Shown: piece after piece, positions 37,800 through 47,309 of the stretch | Layout: each line of letters opens with the position of its first letter | How positions within the stretch are numbered: position 1 is the stretch's first letter | From: Bin80 sp026708685 | GTDB lineage: Bacteria; Bacteroidota; Rhodothermia; Rhodothermales; Bin80 | NCBI GenBank assembly: GCA_965200955.1 | Contig: OZ241742.1 | Span: 620,001 to 684,000 of the forward strand | DNA: 64,000 nucleotides | Direction of reading: 5' to 3' | Notes under the pieces: model-generated | The model's database searches: none | The model's input: the letters and a program-made list of their open reading frames with translations, nothing else | What the model was told of the DNA's origin: nothing | Program-made: the position numbers and the translations under genes

Positions 37800-38579
37800 A
37801 TGAACCATTCCCGAGAGTTTTCCAATCCTGAAAAAGAGATGGTAGAATTGCGTCTTGAGGGCGTATTCAACCCTACTGAATTTGCAGATTGTGTGGTAGC
37901 ATTTGTTGGACTGATTACTGGAGTGTCAGAAGACATTTCCCCCATGATAAGTGCTTCTGATTGGTTAATATCTGCTGAGGAGGGCAGTACGATCATACGA
38001 GCGACATCAAACCCCGAAATTCAAGATTCTGGAGAAGCGGTACAAAAGGTTTCTTCCATGATCTATGATGGCCTGGCTCATTTAGAATCAAGTGGTTCAA
38101 AAGATCATCAATCTAATCTGGTTTTCAGCACAAAAGTGTTAAAGCACCTAAGAAAAATGGCAGATTTGGCTATAAAGGGACAAGGAAAAACAGTGTCTAT
38201 TAGGTCTGATGGCAAACAAATCACATTGTCTTCTACAATCGCTGAAAATGCTTGCCGTTTCCTTGAGCCCAAAAAGGTTCACTCTTCTTTTGGGAATGTA
38301 GAGGGACATTTGAGCATGTTAACAGCTTGCGGAGGGTTTAAAATGATAGTTGATCAAAGTCTTGACGGCTTAGCCGTAGAGTGTATCACGGATGATCCCA
38401 GCTTAGAAGCAGAAGCACTGAAAGCATTCGGGAAGCGTGTTTCAGTGCGAGGTATTGTCCAATACAATAACAAAGGAAAACCTACAAGTGTCATGGCAAA
38501 GCAAATCCGAGTCTTCAGACCTGAAAGTGAATTAATTCCGCTTTCGGCAATCAGAGGTGCTCTTAAAGAGCAGGTCTGA
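37800..38579 (+). CDS. Conserved-looking hypothetical protein, no recognised domain
   Basis: A 259-residue soluble protein from the ATG at 37800. The frame is open from 37695, but the first 35 residues look non-coding. No signal peptide or membrane segment is seen. The middle (FSTKVLKHLRKMADLAIKGQ) is helical. The C-terminal half is predicted mixed beta, with VEGHLSMLTACGGFKMIVDQ and GKRVSVRGIVQYNNKGKPTS suggesting a small beta-barrel. I do not recognise a family. Codon use and the even amino-acid composition make it a likely real gene. It stands alone and converges with mscS. Confidence 0.6.
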   Translation: MNHSREFSNPEKEMVELRLEGVFNPTEFADCVVAFVGLITGVSEDISPMISASDWLISAEEGSTIIRATSNPEIQDSGEAVQKVSSMIYDGLAHLESSGSKDHQSNLVFSTKVLKHLRKMADLAIKGQGKTVSIRSDGKQITLSSTIAENACRFLEPKKVHSSFGNVEGHLSMLTACGGFKMIVDQSLDGLAVECITDDPSLEAEALKAFGKRVSVRGIVQYNNKGKPTSVMAKQIRVFRPESELIPLSAIRGALKEQV

Positions 38580-38590
38580 TTAGGCACAGG

Positions 38591-39685
38591 TTAATCTGAT
38601 CGGTGATCTTCGATTTTTCCCGATAGACGAATGTCTTTGGCAGGCATGATCGGTAAGGATTGTTCTTCTGACAGACGGCGAACCATCATGAGAATTTCTT
38701 CTTGAGTATGCATAAATTCTGCGAAGTCCGTTGAGATGGTAAACGCCTGAACCAAAACAGCAAGGCCGCTAGTATCCAGTTTTGTGAGACGAACTAAACT
38801 CTGATCCGTGTGAATATCCGTACGTTGCTCAAGATGACTATTAATGGAAGTCAAAAACTGATCCAACTGAGCAACCGTTGCATCGTGGGTGAGGGTCACC
38901 TCAAAACGAACACGTCGAGATTCACGCTTGGAGAGGTTGCAGATTTCGGAGGTGGTAAAGGTCTGGTTCGGTAGGATGGAAAGCGTCTGATCAAACTGCC
39001 GTATGCGAGTGCTACGAATTCCGACCTCCTCCACGGATCCCACAATTCCATTGACTCTGACGACATCTCCAATCTGAAAAGGGCGCTCACTGAAAATAAG
39101 AATAGACCCAAAGATGTTCGCCAGTGTATCTTTCGCTGCAAAGGCAACTGCGAGTCCACCAATACTCAAACTGGCAATCAAACCAGTCGCAGAGTAATCA
39201 AACTGATCCATCACCGCGGCGATAAGCACTAAGGCTAAAAGCAATTTGACAGTGTTGCTGACCGGATTGACAAGTTGGTCATCCAGACGAGTCTCGGTAC
39301 CTAAGGCAGCACGAGCGGCAATCCCGGCAAAGACATCCACCAGATGGAACGCACCGTAACCAATCACAACGATGAGTACCGTCATGCCTATCCTGCTCAC
39401 CCAGAGATTGACATCAACTGGCTCCTGAGGAAGATTCAACAATCCAATCACTACATTCCATAAGGCGACATTGATCAGAAGACCAAGTGGCCTTGTGAGC
39501 AGACGATTGACATCATGGATTAAGTTCTGATCTCCGTGTCGGCCTACTCGGCTAAGAACTTGATTGAGTATCCTGCGAACAAAGAGTTGGGCGATAAAAC
39601 CAATCAGGATCAGTCCAGCCCCAATGATCAGCTGACCAATCGCCACTCCCCATAAAACCTCATCTGATAAAAAAGAAAAATCCAT
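38591..39685 (-). CDS. MscS-family mechanosensitive ion channel
   Basis: A 364-residue membrane protein with three to four N-terminal hydrophobic helices, the pore-lining helix and beta domain (LSIGGLAVAFAAKDTLANIFGSILIF then PFQIGDVVRV), and a C-terminal cytoplasmic alpha/beta domain. The AxxAxxxxLANxFGS pattern and PFxIGDxV are diagnostic for MscS channels, which release solutes on hypo-osmotic shock. It is followed on the same strand by nothing and preceded by the WbqC-like gene after 8 bases, so the two may be cotranscribed. Confidence 0.92.
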   Translation of the reverse strand: MDFSFLSDEVLWGVAIGQLIIGAGLILIGFIAQLFVRRILNQVLSRVGRHGDQNLIHDVNRLLTRPLGLLINVALWNVVIGLLNLPQEPVDVNLWVSRIGMTVLIVVIGYGAFHLVDVFAGIAARAALGTETRLDDQLVNPVSNTVKLLLALVLIAAVMDQFDYSATGLIASLSIGGLAVAFAAKDTLANIFGSILIFSERPFQIGDVVRVNGIVGSVEEVGIRSTRIRQFDQTLSILPNQTFTTSEICNLSKRESRRVRFEVTLTHDATVAQLDQFLTSINSHLEQRTDIHTDQSLVRLTKLDTSGLAVLVQAFTISTDFAEFMHTQEEILMMVRRLSEEQSLPIMPAKDIRLSGKIEDHRSD

Positions 39686-39693
39686 GGATAATG

Positions 39694-40371
39694 TTAAGTA
39701 TGTACGGCTGGTAGAATGGATGAGCCCCCCTGAAGAATCCCAGCACTTTCGGGGCCGTAGTTAAAGATAAGATCAAGTACTGTCATTCCAGAAATAGATC
39801 CTGTAAAGGTCTGTCTGTAATCGGGTGGTGAAAAATACAACCGATGAGTCGATTTTGGTTCAGGGACCCCTTCAGGTGCTATCAACTGAGCATCAGGGTA
39901 GTAGCCAAGGATTGCTTCAATCGTGTCAGGTTCACCTTGAAGCTCTGAAGCGGATGACAGGATGCCAGATCCCCCCAACCATCTGTATACGAATTGACTC
40001 GTTGTGATATTTAATTCCCCAAGACTGATCCACTCTCGGCGATAGAGAGTTTGGATGAAGTCCATATAGTAGTCGAAATAAGGGGACTGGCGGTAATTAA
40101 ATAGGATAGCCTTCCAGTGACGCTTCCTCCACCCTGGAACCTGCCGAATGATGGTCCTAGTTTGCGGACGACCATGCTGTCCGGCCTTTAACGGAACCGA
40201 AACCCACTGCCATCCATCGGGATTCCGAACTCGCATTCGATTTTGAAAGGATTGACGACTATATTGAAACGTATCGGCCATGACAATGATATCTGCGGCC
40301 AGCATCAATGCGGCAGATGCCAATCCTGGCCAGTACTCTGGTGGTCGGATCACGATTTTTGATGGCATCAT
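39694..40371 (-). CDS. WbqC-like family protein
   Basis: A 225-residue protein of the WbqC family (PPEYWPGLASAALMLAADIIVMADTFQYSRQSFQNRMRVRNP-type start, with the YSRQSFQNR core). These proteins are common in Bacteroidota and are often linked to surface-polysaccharide biosynthesis, but a biochemical activity has not been established for this one. Two adjacent ATG codons (40371, 40368) could serve as start. The gene lies 8 bases upstream of mscS and diverges from the LD-carboxypeptidase gene. Confidence 0.82.
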   Translation of the reverse strand: MMPSKIVIRPPEYWPGLASAALMLAADIIVMADTFQYSRQSFQNRMRVRNPDGWQWVSVPLKAGQHGRPQTRTIIRQVPGWRKRHWKAILFNYRQSPYFDYYMDFIQTLYRREWISLGELNITTSQFVYRWLGGSGILSSASELQGEPDTIEAILGYYPDAQLIAPEGVPEPKSTHRLYFSPPDYRQTFTGSISGMTVLDLIFNYGPESAGILQGGSSILPAVHT

Positions 40372-40429
40372 AGTTCAACCATTTCGTTCAACTATTCGTT
40401 TACTGCACTAAACGATTCAATCTCCAATA

Positions 40430-41341
40430 ATGTCCCTTCCTCCAGTTTGGAAATCGGAATTTCCGTTAGGGGTCGTAGCCCCATCCAGTGCTCCTTCAGC
40501 AGTAGAGGATTTAACCCAAGGACTAGCGGCATTATCTGAAGACGGGTATACGTTCCATTGGGATCCTGATTCATTCACCCAACAGGGATATCTAAGTGGA
40601 ACTGACCTTCAACGAGTAACCCAGTTCAATGAGTCACTCAAACATTCACGATATCTGATCGCCATGCGGGGCGGATACGGGTGTCTTCGAATTCTGGATC
40701 AAATCGATTATTCCAGTGCTCAAGAACGCCCCGGTGTATTGATTGGATTTAGTGATCTTACTGCACTTCAGCTCTCTCTCTATCGTCACTCTGGATGGAA
40801 ATCCATTTCAGGCCCTCTCGTGGTTGAATGGAACAAGATTGATGTAGCGATGAAGAAAGAGGTGCAAACATTGCTCAAAGGAAAGATCCCCCGTCCAATC
40901 ACCGGTTTAAAAACCGAACGTGCTGGTACATGTACAGGAACCCTCATAGGGGGCAATCTCTCAATGATCGTCCGTATGATCGGCTCTGATTTTCTTCCTG
41001 ACCTCAGTGGAAAAATTCTGTTTATTGAGGACATCAATGAACCAGCTTATAAGATTGATGGTCTGATGACCCAACTTCGTCATGCAGGGATTCTTGATCA
41101 ACTGGGCGGATTGATTCTGGGTTCATTTTTAGATACTTTCTACGCAATGGGGAGTAAAGAACAGAAAAAGATGGTTGATACGGTTCGTAGTTGTGTCGCT
41201 GATTGTCGGTGGCCATTGGTATCAGATCTGAATTATGGACATTTTCTTCCTCGATGTGTTCTACCAGTCGGAGTAACGGCAAAGCTGGTAGCAGATGACG
41301 GCGGGGCATGTCTCGAAATTATAGAGCCATTGACCAATTAA
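40430..41341 (+). CDS. ldcA: LD-carboxypeptidase (S66 family)
   Basis: A 303-residue S66 serine peptidase that trims the terminal D-alanine from murein tetrapeptides during cell-wall recycling. The N-terminal domain starts PLGVVAPSSA and includes AMRGGYGCLRILDQIDY. The nucleophilic serine is in GFSDLTALQ. The C-terminal domain has GGNLSMIVRMIGSD, FIEDINEPAYKIDGLMTQL and the conserved histidine in LNYGHFLPRCVLPVG. Length and motif order are normal for LdcA. It is followed by purN on the same strand after about 50 bases. Confidence 0.92.
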   Translation: MSLPPVWKSEFPLGVVAPSSAPSAVEDLTQGLAALSEDGYTFHWDPDSFTQQGYLSGTDLQRVTQFNESLKHSRYLIAMRGGYGCLRILDQIDYSSAQERPGVLIGFSDLTALQLSLYRHSGWKSISGPLVVEWNKIDVAMKKEVQTLLKGKIPRPITGLKTERAGTCTGTLIGGNLSMIVRMIGSDFLPDLSGKILFIEDINEPAYKIDGLMTQLRHAGILDQLGGLILGSFLDTFYAMGSKEQKKMVDTVRSCVADCRWPLVSDLNYGHFLPRCVLPVGVTAKLVADDGGACLEIIEPLTN

Positions 41342-41390
41342 TGCTTATATTTGTGTATCCTCATCCGCTTGCCTGACAATCTGAGTCTTC

Positions 41391-42017
41391 ATGGGTTTTT
41401 GTGTGGCTGTTTTTGCCTCGGGTGGTGGATCTAATTTTCAGGCACTTGCTGATCATGCGATAGAGTACAGTGTTGAACTTCTAGTGACCAATCGACCGAA
41501 CGTTGGGGCATTGCAACGGGCTGAACGGCTTGAAATTCCTGCACAGGTGATTGTCCCTGCCAGCTACAAGAATGAAGAACTCTACTCCAAGGCAGTGATC
41601 CAACTTCTTGAGCAACAGAGGATTGATTTAATTGCTCTGGCTGGCTATCTCTCCAAAATTCCAGCCCAGCTGATTCATGACTTTTCTGGCCCCATTCTCA
41701 ATATTCATCCATCCCTTCTTCCGCGTTTTGGAGGCAAGGGACTGTATGGAAAACATGTCCATCAAGCGGTCATTGATGCAAAAGAAACCACCAGCGGGGC
41801 AACGGTTCACATCGTGGATGAAGAGTACGATACAGGGCCGATAATTCTTCAAGAATCCATTCCAGTTCTTGGAAATGATACCCCAGATTCCTTAGCTTTA
41901 CGTGTCCTGAACATTGAACATCAACTTTACCCTAAAGTTATCAACCTATTCGCCCAAAAGCGTGTGAAACTCACAGGGAGACACGCTACGATTTTACCAT
42001 CCCTTCATGACCATTGA
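41391..42017 (+). CDS. purN: Phosphoribosylglycinamide formyltransferase (GART)
   Basis: A 208-residue enzyme of purine synthesis that transfers formyl from 10-formyl-tetrahydrofolate to GAR. The N-terminal AVFASGGGSNFQAL binds phosphate. The catalytic residues are in ILNIHPSLLPRF (Asn, His) and HIVDEEYDTGPII (Asp). The 3' end overlaps purH by 11 bases, so the two are coupled. Confidence 0.95.
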   Translation: MGFCVAVFASGGGSNFQALADHAIEYSVELLVTNRPNVGALQRAERLEIPAQVIVPASYKNEELYSKAVIQLLEQQRIDLIALAGYLSKIPAQLIHDFSGPILNIHPSLLPRFGGKGLYGKHVHQAVIDAKETTSGATVHIVDEEYDTGPIILQESIPVLGNDTPDSLALRVLNIEHQLYPKVINLFAQKRVKLTGRHATILPSLHDH

Positions 42018-43575
42018 ACCCCCGAAATTTTCAGTGCCCAATCTTGTACGCCCCCAGCGAGCCCTGCTGTCGGTTTACGATAAGCAGGGACTCGTTCCAC
42101 TTGCCAAAGAACTAACAGCCCACGGCGTTGAGCTGGTCTCATCTGGCGGAACAGCGACCCATCTTCGGGAGGCGGGACAGACCGTGACGGATGTTTCTGA
42201 AATCACAAAATCTCCATCCATCCTTGGTGGACGAGTGAAAACGCTTCATCCGGCAGTCCATGGCGGTATCCTCGCAAGACGTACCATGGATAGTGATCTT
42301 GAAGATCTTCAAGCCCATGAAATCAATCTTTTTGATCTGGTGGTTGTCAATTTGTATCCATTTGAACAGGCGGTTGAGCGTCCAGACATCAACGATCGCA
42401 TTGCCGCGGAGAATATTGATATTGGTGGCCCTGCCATGATCCGAGCGGCAGCCAAAAATTTTGCATTTGTAACCGTTGTTCCATCTCCAAAGGACTACCC
42501 TACAATCGTGAAAACTTTAAAGGACGAACAGGGACAACTTCCATTATCGCTCCGGCGACGGCTTGCTCTGGAAGCGTTTTCGTTGACGGCCTCCTATGAT
42601 CAAGCCATTGCTGGCTATTTTGCTGATGAACCTGAGGAGTCTTTGCCAGCTCGCCTTGATTTTCATCTGCCTCGTACGAGTGCGTTACGTTATGGAGAAA
42701 ATCCACATCAGGATGCAGCGTTCTATGGAGATCAAGACCTATTTTATTCAAAACTTCATGGGAAAGATTTGTCCTATAACAATCTGATTGACCTTGATGC
42801 TGCCTTGTCTCTTATCCATGAATTTTCAGATCAGGAGCCGACGGTTGCAATCCTTAAACATACCAATCCCTGTGGGGTATCATCTCATCATTCTTTACTG
42901 AAAGCGTGGCATCAGGCTTTTGAAACCGATACGCAGTCCCCTTTTGGGGGAATCACAGTCATGAATCAGGCCTGTACGCTTGAGCTTGCTAAGGCAATTG
43001 ATGTTATATTTATGGAGCTGATCATTGCACCATCGTTTGATGCAGACGCACTGGAGTTTCTTCAGAACAAAAAAAATCGCAGACTGATTCAGTTCAATCC
43101 CAGCAAGGTCACTACCTATCAAGTTCGTAATGTGCTTGGTGGACTTTTGTACCAGACAGCAGACACGCCTGCCAGAGATGACCCATTTGAATGTGTCACT
43201 CAACGGAAACCTACGGAGGCTGAATACCGTGATCTACGTTTTGCATGGAATGTTTCAAAACATGTCAAGAGCAATGCGATTGTTTACGCAAAGAACCAGC
43301 AGACGCTTGGAATTGGAGCTGGGCAAATGAGCCGGATTGACGCATCGGAAATTGCCGTCTCCAAGGGGGAGAAGTCCAATCTGGACTTCCAGGGATGTGT
43401 CGTTGCCTCGGATGCATTCTTCCCATTTCCAGATGGATTGATTGCCGCAGCCGACAGTGGTGCAGTGTGTGCCATTCAACCTGGAGGATCCATTCGAGAC
43501 CAAGAGGTTATCACTGCCGCGGATGAAAGAAATATGGCAATGATCTTTACGGGAACACGACATTTTCGCCATTAA
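42007..43575 (+). CDS. purH: Bifunctional AICAR transformylase / IMP cyclohydrolase
   Basis: A 522-residue enzyme catalysing the last two steps of IMP synthesis. The N-terminal cyclohydrolase domain (MGS-like fold) shows LLSVYDKQGLVPLAKEL, ILGGRVKTLHPAVHGG and NLYPFEQ. The C-terminal transformylase domain shows LRYGENPHQDA, ILKHTNPCGV with the catalytic Lys-His, and SDAFFPFPDGL. The closing PGGSIRDQEVI and GTRHFRH are typical. It is coupled to purN and sits 49 bases before mreB. Confidence 0.96.
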   Translation: MTIEPPKFSVPNLVRPQRALLSVYDKQGLVPLAKELTAHGVELVSSGGTATHLREAGQTVTDVSEITKSPSILGGRVKTLHPAVHGGILARRTMDSDLEDLQAHEINLFDLVVVNLYPFEQAVERPDINDRIAAENIDIGGPAMIRAAAKNFAFVTVVPSPKDYPTIVKTLKDEQGQLPLSLRRRLALEAFSLTASYDQAIAGYFADEPEESLPARLDFHLPRTSALRYGENPHQDAAFYGDQDLFYSKLHGKDLSYNNLIDLDAALSLIHEFSDQEPTVAILKHTNPCGVSSHHSLLKAWHQAFETDTQSPFGGITVMNQACTLELAKAIDVIFMELIIAPSFDADALEFLQNKKNRRLIQFNPSKVTTYQVRNVLGGLLYQTADTPARDDPFECVTQRKPTEAEYRDLRFAWNVSKHVKSNAIVYAKNQQTLGIGAGQMSRIDASEIAVSKGEKSNLDFQGCVVASDAFFPFPDGLIAAADSGAVCAIQPGGSIRDQEVITAADERNMAMIFTGTRHFRH

Positions 43576-43624
43576 TGAAAAATGATGTATATTCATATAG
43601 CTTGTTCAAGCTCTTGATTCCCTG

Positions 43625-44632
43625 ATGTTTCGAAATTTTAATACAGATGTTGCTGTTGACTTGGGCACAGCCAATACCTTGGTCTATGTAAAAGGGGTGG
43701 GGATTATTCTGAATGAGGCTAGTATTGTAGCCATTGACCGCAAAACCGACAAGGTTCTTGAAATTGGTAACAGTGCACTGACCATGCACGAGAAGACGCA
43801 TAAAAACATTCGGACCGTGCGTCCAATGAAAGATGGTGTCATCGCAGATTTTGAGTTGGCTGAGCATTTGATCCGTGGGCTGATCCGAAAAGTTCAGACC
43901 GGTTGGATGAATACGATTCGTCAGATGGTCATTTGTATTCCAAGCGGAATTACAGAAGTTGAAAAACGGGCGGTTCGTGACAGTGCACAGCATGCCGGTG
44001 CGAGAAAGGTGTATCTGATAGCCGAACCTTTGGCAGCCGCCATTGGCATCGGGTTGAATATCAGTGAGCCGATTGGGAACATGATCGTGGACATTGGCGG
44101 TGGAACTACCGAAATCGCAGTGATTGCACTCAATGGGATCGTTGTTGACCAATCCGTACGCATTGCCGGTAATGCCATTGATGCCGCGATCTTGGCCCAC
44201 ACCAAGAAGTTTCACAATTTTGTGATCGGTCAACGTACTGCTGAGCGACTCAAGGTAGAAATTGGAAGTGCTGCCGTTTTGAAGCAGGAATTGGAATTGC
44301 ATGTCAAAGGACAAGATTCAAGCAGCGGAATGCCCAAGGTCCATGTTCTTAACTCTGAAGAAATTCGTGGTGCTATTTCGACCGTGGTTGGCAGTATTTC
44401 AGCAGCTGTAAGTACATGTTTGGAGCAGACCCCTCCCGAACTGGGATCAGATATTCTTGAGCGTGGAATCATGCTCACTGGTGGAGGAGCACTCATGAAA
44501 GGAGTTGATACCGCCATTCGCAATCGTGTGGATGTCCCGGTTTATGTTGCAGAGGATCCCCTCACCGCTGTTGTACGTGGCACAGGTAAAATCTTAGAAG
44601 ATGTATCCGCGTACTCCGATGTCCTGATGTAG
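43625..44632 (+). CDS. mreB: Rod-shape determining protein MreB
   Basis: A 335-residue actin homologue that organises cell-wall elongation under the inner membrane. The phosphate-1 motif is DLGTANTLVYVKG, phosphate-2 IVDIGGGTTEIAVI, and the adenosine motif GIMLTGGGALMKGVD. The connecting residues CIPSGITEVEKRAVRDSAQ are typical. It is followed by mreC after about 60 bases. Length is slightly shorter than many MreB proteins but complete. Confidence 0.96.
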   Translation: MFRNFNTDVAVDLGTANTLVYVKGVGIILNEASIVAIDRKTDKVLEIGNSALTMHEKTHKNIRTVRPMKDGVIADFELAEHLIRGLIRKVQTGWMNTIRQMVICIPSGITEVEKRAVRDSAQHAGARKVYLIAEPLAAAIGIGLNISEPIGNMIVDIGGGTTEIAVIALNGIVVDQSVRIAGNAIDAAILAHTKKFHNFVIGQRTAERLKVEIGSAAVLKQELELHVKGQDSSSGMPKVHVLNSEEIRGAISTVVGSISAAVSTCLEQTPPELGSDILERGIMLTGGGALMKGVDTAIRNRVDVPVYVAEDPLTAVVRGTGKILEDVSAYSDVLM

Positions 44633-44692
44633 GGGAAGGGGATTGGCTACCTTTTGATTGCAGTTCGGGAATCGTAATATCTACTTGGCAGG

Positions 44693-45517
44693 ATGTTTGA
44701 AGTTTTTTACCGCTTACGCCCATTCATCCTCTTGTTTTGTCTTCTTGCCGCGTCTGTGGCTGTCATGGCCAATGCAAACCGTCCTCTGATGCGAGGCGTT
44801 CGAGCTGAGACACTCAAATTTGTGGGAGCGGTAGAGTATCAATTAAGTTGGGCTTCTGAAATCATTCTCGCTCTGAACGAGAATCAGGAATTACGTAGCT
44901 CCAACCTTCGCCTCACCAGTGAACTCGCCCGTCTGCGGATTGCTGCCTTTGAAAATGAGGAACTCCGAGGTGCTCTTGGCTGGCAAAATATCAATGATTA
45001 TGAAGCGATCCCAGCCCGCATTATTGCACGGGAACCCTATGGAACCACCAACTACCTTATTCTGGATGTGGGCAGTGAGCAGGGAATTACCACCGACATG
45101 GCTGTGATCAGTCATGAAGGGATCATAGGACGGACGGTCCATGTGAGTTCTGGGTATAGTGAAGTGATGCCCTATTTACATTCTCAGTTTCATGTCCCTG
45201 TGATGATTGATTCCCTCCGATCGGTAGGGATCATATCGGGCAATGAGAGTACCCCTGATTCATTGGTCCTTGAGAATGTAGTACGAACCGAAAATGTACA
45301 AATCGGTCAGCGGGTCATTACGCATCAAGCCAGTGAAATCTTCCCGCCCAATATTCCAGTGGGTACGATTGTAGCGGTTCATACAAGGCCTGGAAATAAT
45401 TTTTTGCTATTGAAAGTTGAGCCTGCAGCAGCCTTGCATACCACCCATTTTGTATTTGTGATTGTGAGTCAACCTGTTCATTTGTCCACTGCCTCTGAAC
45501 CAGTCTCCGTGAACTGA
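44693..45517 (+). CDS. mreC: Rod-shape determining protein MreC
   Basis: A 274-residue membrane-anchored protein linking MreB to periplasmic wall synthesis. An N-terminal membrane helix (about residues 9-27) is followed by a coiled coil (ELRSSNLRLTSELARLRIAA) and the two beta-barrel lobes (ARIIAREPYGTTNYLILDVG, MAVISHEGIIGRTVHVSSGY). mreD, which usually follows, is not here; a dacB-type gene follows instead. Confidence 0.92.
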   Translation: MFEVFYRLRPFILLFCLLAASVAVMANANRPLMRGVRAETLKFVGAVEYQLSWASEIILALNENQELRSSNLRLTSELARLRIAAFENEELRGALGWQNINDYEAIPARIIAREPYGTTNYLILDVGSEQGITTDMAVISHEGIIGRTVHVSSGYSEVMPYLHSQFHVPVMIDSLRSVGIISGNESTPDSLVLENVVRTENVQIGQRVITHQASEIFPPNIPVGTIVAVHTRPGNNFLLLKVEPAAALHTTHFVFVIVSQPVHLSTASEPVSVN

Positions 45518-45550
45518 TCTTGCACTATACGAGGCGTTAAACTAATCCTC

Positions 45551-47017
45551 ATGCACCACAGGACATTTCTATTTTTGATACTCTTCCTGCAGGTCGGCAT
45601 GAGTCAGGCACAAACGCCACTTGACTCCATTTTGGATGCTCGCCCACTTGCGTGGTGGGGAGTCATGGTCACCGACATAGAATCAGGCGATACGCTCTAC
45701 ATGCGTAATGCAGAGCGGAGTTTTATGCCTGCCTCGGTGACCAAGCTATATACAACGGCGGCTGTCTTGGATCAACTTGGACCTGATTACCAATATGTAA
45801 CCCAACTTTTCGCTGACGGAATTCAAAATGACACATCATTCGTGGGTAATCTGATCGTACGAGGGGCAGGGGATCCATCCACGGGTGCCTTTGATTCCGA
45901 ATGGAAGACCTTGTTCAATGGATTTGCCGATTCTCTTTTGGCTATGGGCATTCAGGATGTCTACGGCGATATTATAGGAGATGATAATGTGTTTGATGAT
46001 GTTGCTCATGGGGCTGACTGGAGCTGGGAGGATCTCATCTATGGATATGCTGCTCAGATCAGTGGACTCACGTTTTATGATGCTGCTGTGGACATCCATG
46101 CCTATCCTACCACCTCTGGAAATAAGGGGAGACTCAAGGTATTCCCAGAGATTGACGATTATTTTACGATTAAGAATCAAACGATTACCCTCCCCAGAGG
46201 ACAATCTCTCCAAGAAGGTCATCATAGAGTTGCTGAATCAAATGAGATCACCGTATCCAGCAAGATTCCCGTAGGTCGATCGGATCCTGAAGTGATCACC
46301 GTCCATAATCCTACGTTATATTTTTTGCATGCTCTGAAGACCGTTCTTTCTACAAGAAATATTCGGGTTCATGGGCAGATTCGAGATATCGATGATCTGC
46401 CAGATGATGTTGAATACTCCTCCAGCCGACGGATTGCAAGCCACACCTCCGCACCCATGTCCGAACTCGTTGCCACGGTAAATAAAAACAGTCACAACTT
46501 GTATGCTGAGCACTTACTCAAAACTTTGGGGCATGAACTTCCCGATTTAGATGAAGATGATGACATTGGATCAGCTGCTATGGGGGTAGCGGCATCTGTG
46601 CGAACCTATGCTAAAGCAGAGATGGATACGTCAAGGATTCAACTGGTAGACGGCTCAGGACTTTCCCGTAAGAACTTAGTGACTCCCGCAATGACCATAG
46701 GCCTTCTTGATTATATGGCATCTCATCCTAACCTTGATGTACGAGATGCCTTCAAATCTTCTTTAGCAGTTGCTGGGCAGGATGGGACACTTGAATATCG
46801 ATTTATTGGTAATTCACCGGGTAATGGGCGAGTGTTGGCAAAGACTGGGACATTGGGTAATGTGAGTTCTTTGGCAGGATATGTCATGCAAGATAATGGA
46901 TCTCAGCTAGCATTCGTGATATTCTGTAATCATTTTCAGGGAAGACATGCAGTGATTCGTGCTATTCAAGAGTCATTTGTGAACTCGTTGATTACTAGTT
47001 CATCCGTACAAGAATAA
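45551..47017 (+). CDS. dacB: D-alanyl-D-alanine carboxypeptidase/endopeptidase (PBP4, S13)
   Basis: A 488-residue S13 penicillin-binding protein that cleaves D-Ala bonds or cross-links in peptidoglycan. The signal peptide spans about residues 1-20 (cleavage near SQA|QT). The active-site motifs are SVTK (Ser62, Lys65), SHN in VNKNSHNLYAE, and KTG in LAKTGTLGNVSS. The large insertion between SxxK and SxN characteristic of PBP4 is present. It lies 33 bases after mreC and fits the rod-shape locus functionally. Confidence 0.93.
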   Translation: MHHRTFLFLILFLQVGMSQAQTPLDSILDARPLAWWGVMVTDIESGDTLYMRNAERSFMPASVTKLYTTAAVLDQLGPDYQYVTQLFADGIQNDTSFVGNLIVRGAGDPSTGAFDSEWKTLFNGFADSLLAMGIQDVYGDIIGDDNVFDDVAHGADWSWEDLIYGYAAQISGLTFYDAAVDIHAYPTTSGNKGRLKVFPEIDDYFTIKNQTITLPRGQSLQEGHHRVAESNEITVSSKIPVGRSDPEVITVHNPTLYFLHALKTVLSTRNIRVHGQIRDIDDLPDDVEYSSSRRIASHTSAPMSELVATVNKNSHNLYAEHLLKTLGHELPDLDEDDDIGSAAMGVAASVRTYAKAEMDTSRIQLVDGSGLSRKNLVTPAMTIGLLDYMASHPNLDVRDAFKSSLAVAGQDGTLEYRFIGNSPGNGRVLAKTGTLGNVSSLAGYVMQDNGSQLAFVIFCNHFQGRHAVIRAIQESFVNSLITSSSVQE

Positions 47018-47309
47018 ATATCTGATCACTTTCGTCTCTATGGGATTCTACTCCTTTTCTTACAGTCATCACAGAGTGATGGATGTACAATTGTTATTCG
47101 TCAGATCTACTACAATTCATCAGATATCATGAGTAAAGCTAATACTCTTTACGCACGTTGCAATTTGAAACATCTCCTACAATGACTACAACACATTCCA
47201 TCAGTTACTTGTGAAGGGCTATCACACCCCCAAATCAGCGGCCCTCTTCAAACAATACGAAAGATCAGTCGGAACAATACATTAAATATTTTATTCGAAA
47301 TTAGATGAT
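47018..47309. other. Short gene-free interval
   Basis: About 290 bases between dacB and the ASCH-domain gene, with no supportable gene or repeat. A short frame around 47130-47180 (MSKANTLYARCNLKHLLQ) recalls a transposase-like remnant but is too short to call. Confidence 0.3.

Noticed and set aside
43547..44314. A 255-codon open frame antisense to mreB
   Set aside because: It lies wholly opposite purH/mreB coding sequence and has no recognisable domain; it is a shadow of codon bias.
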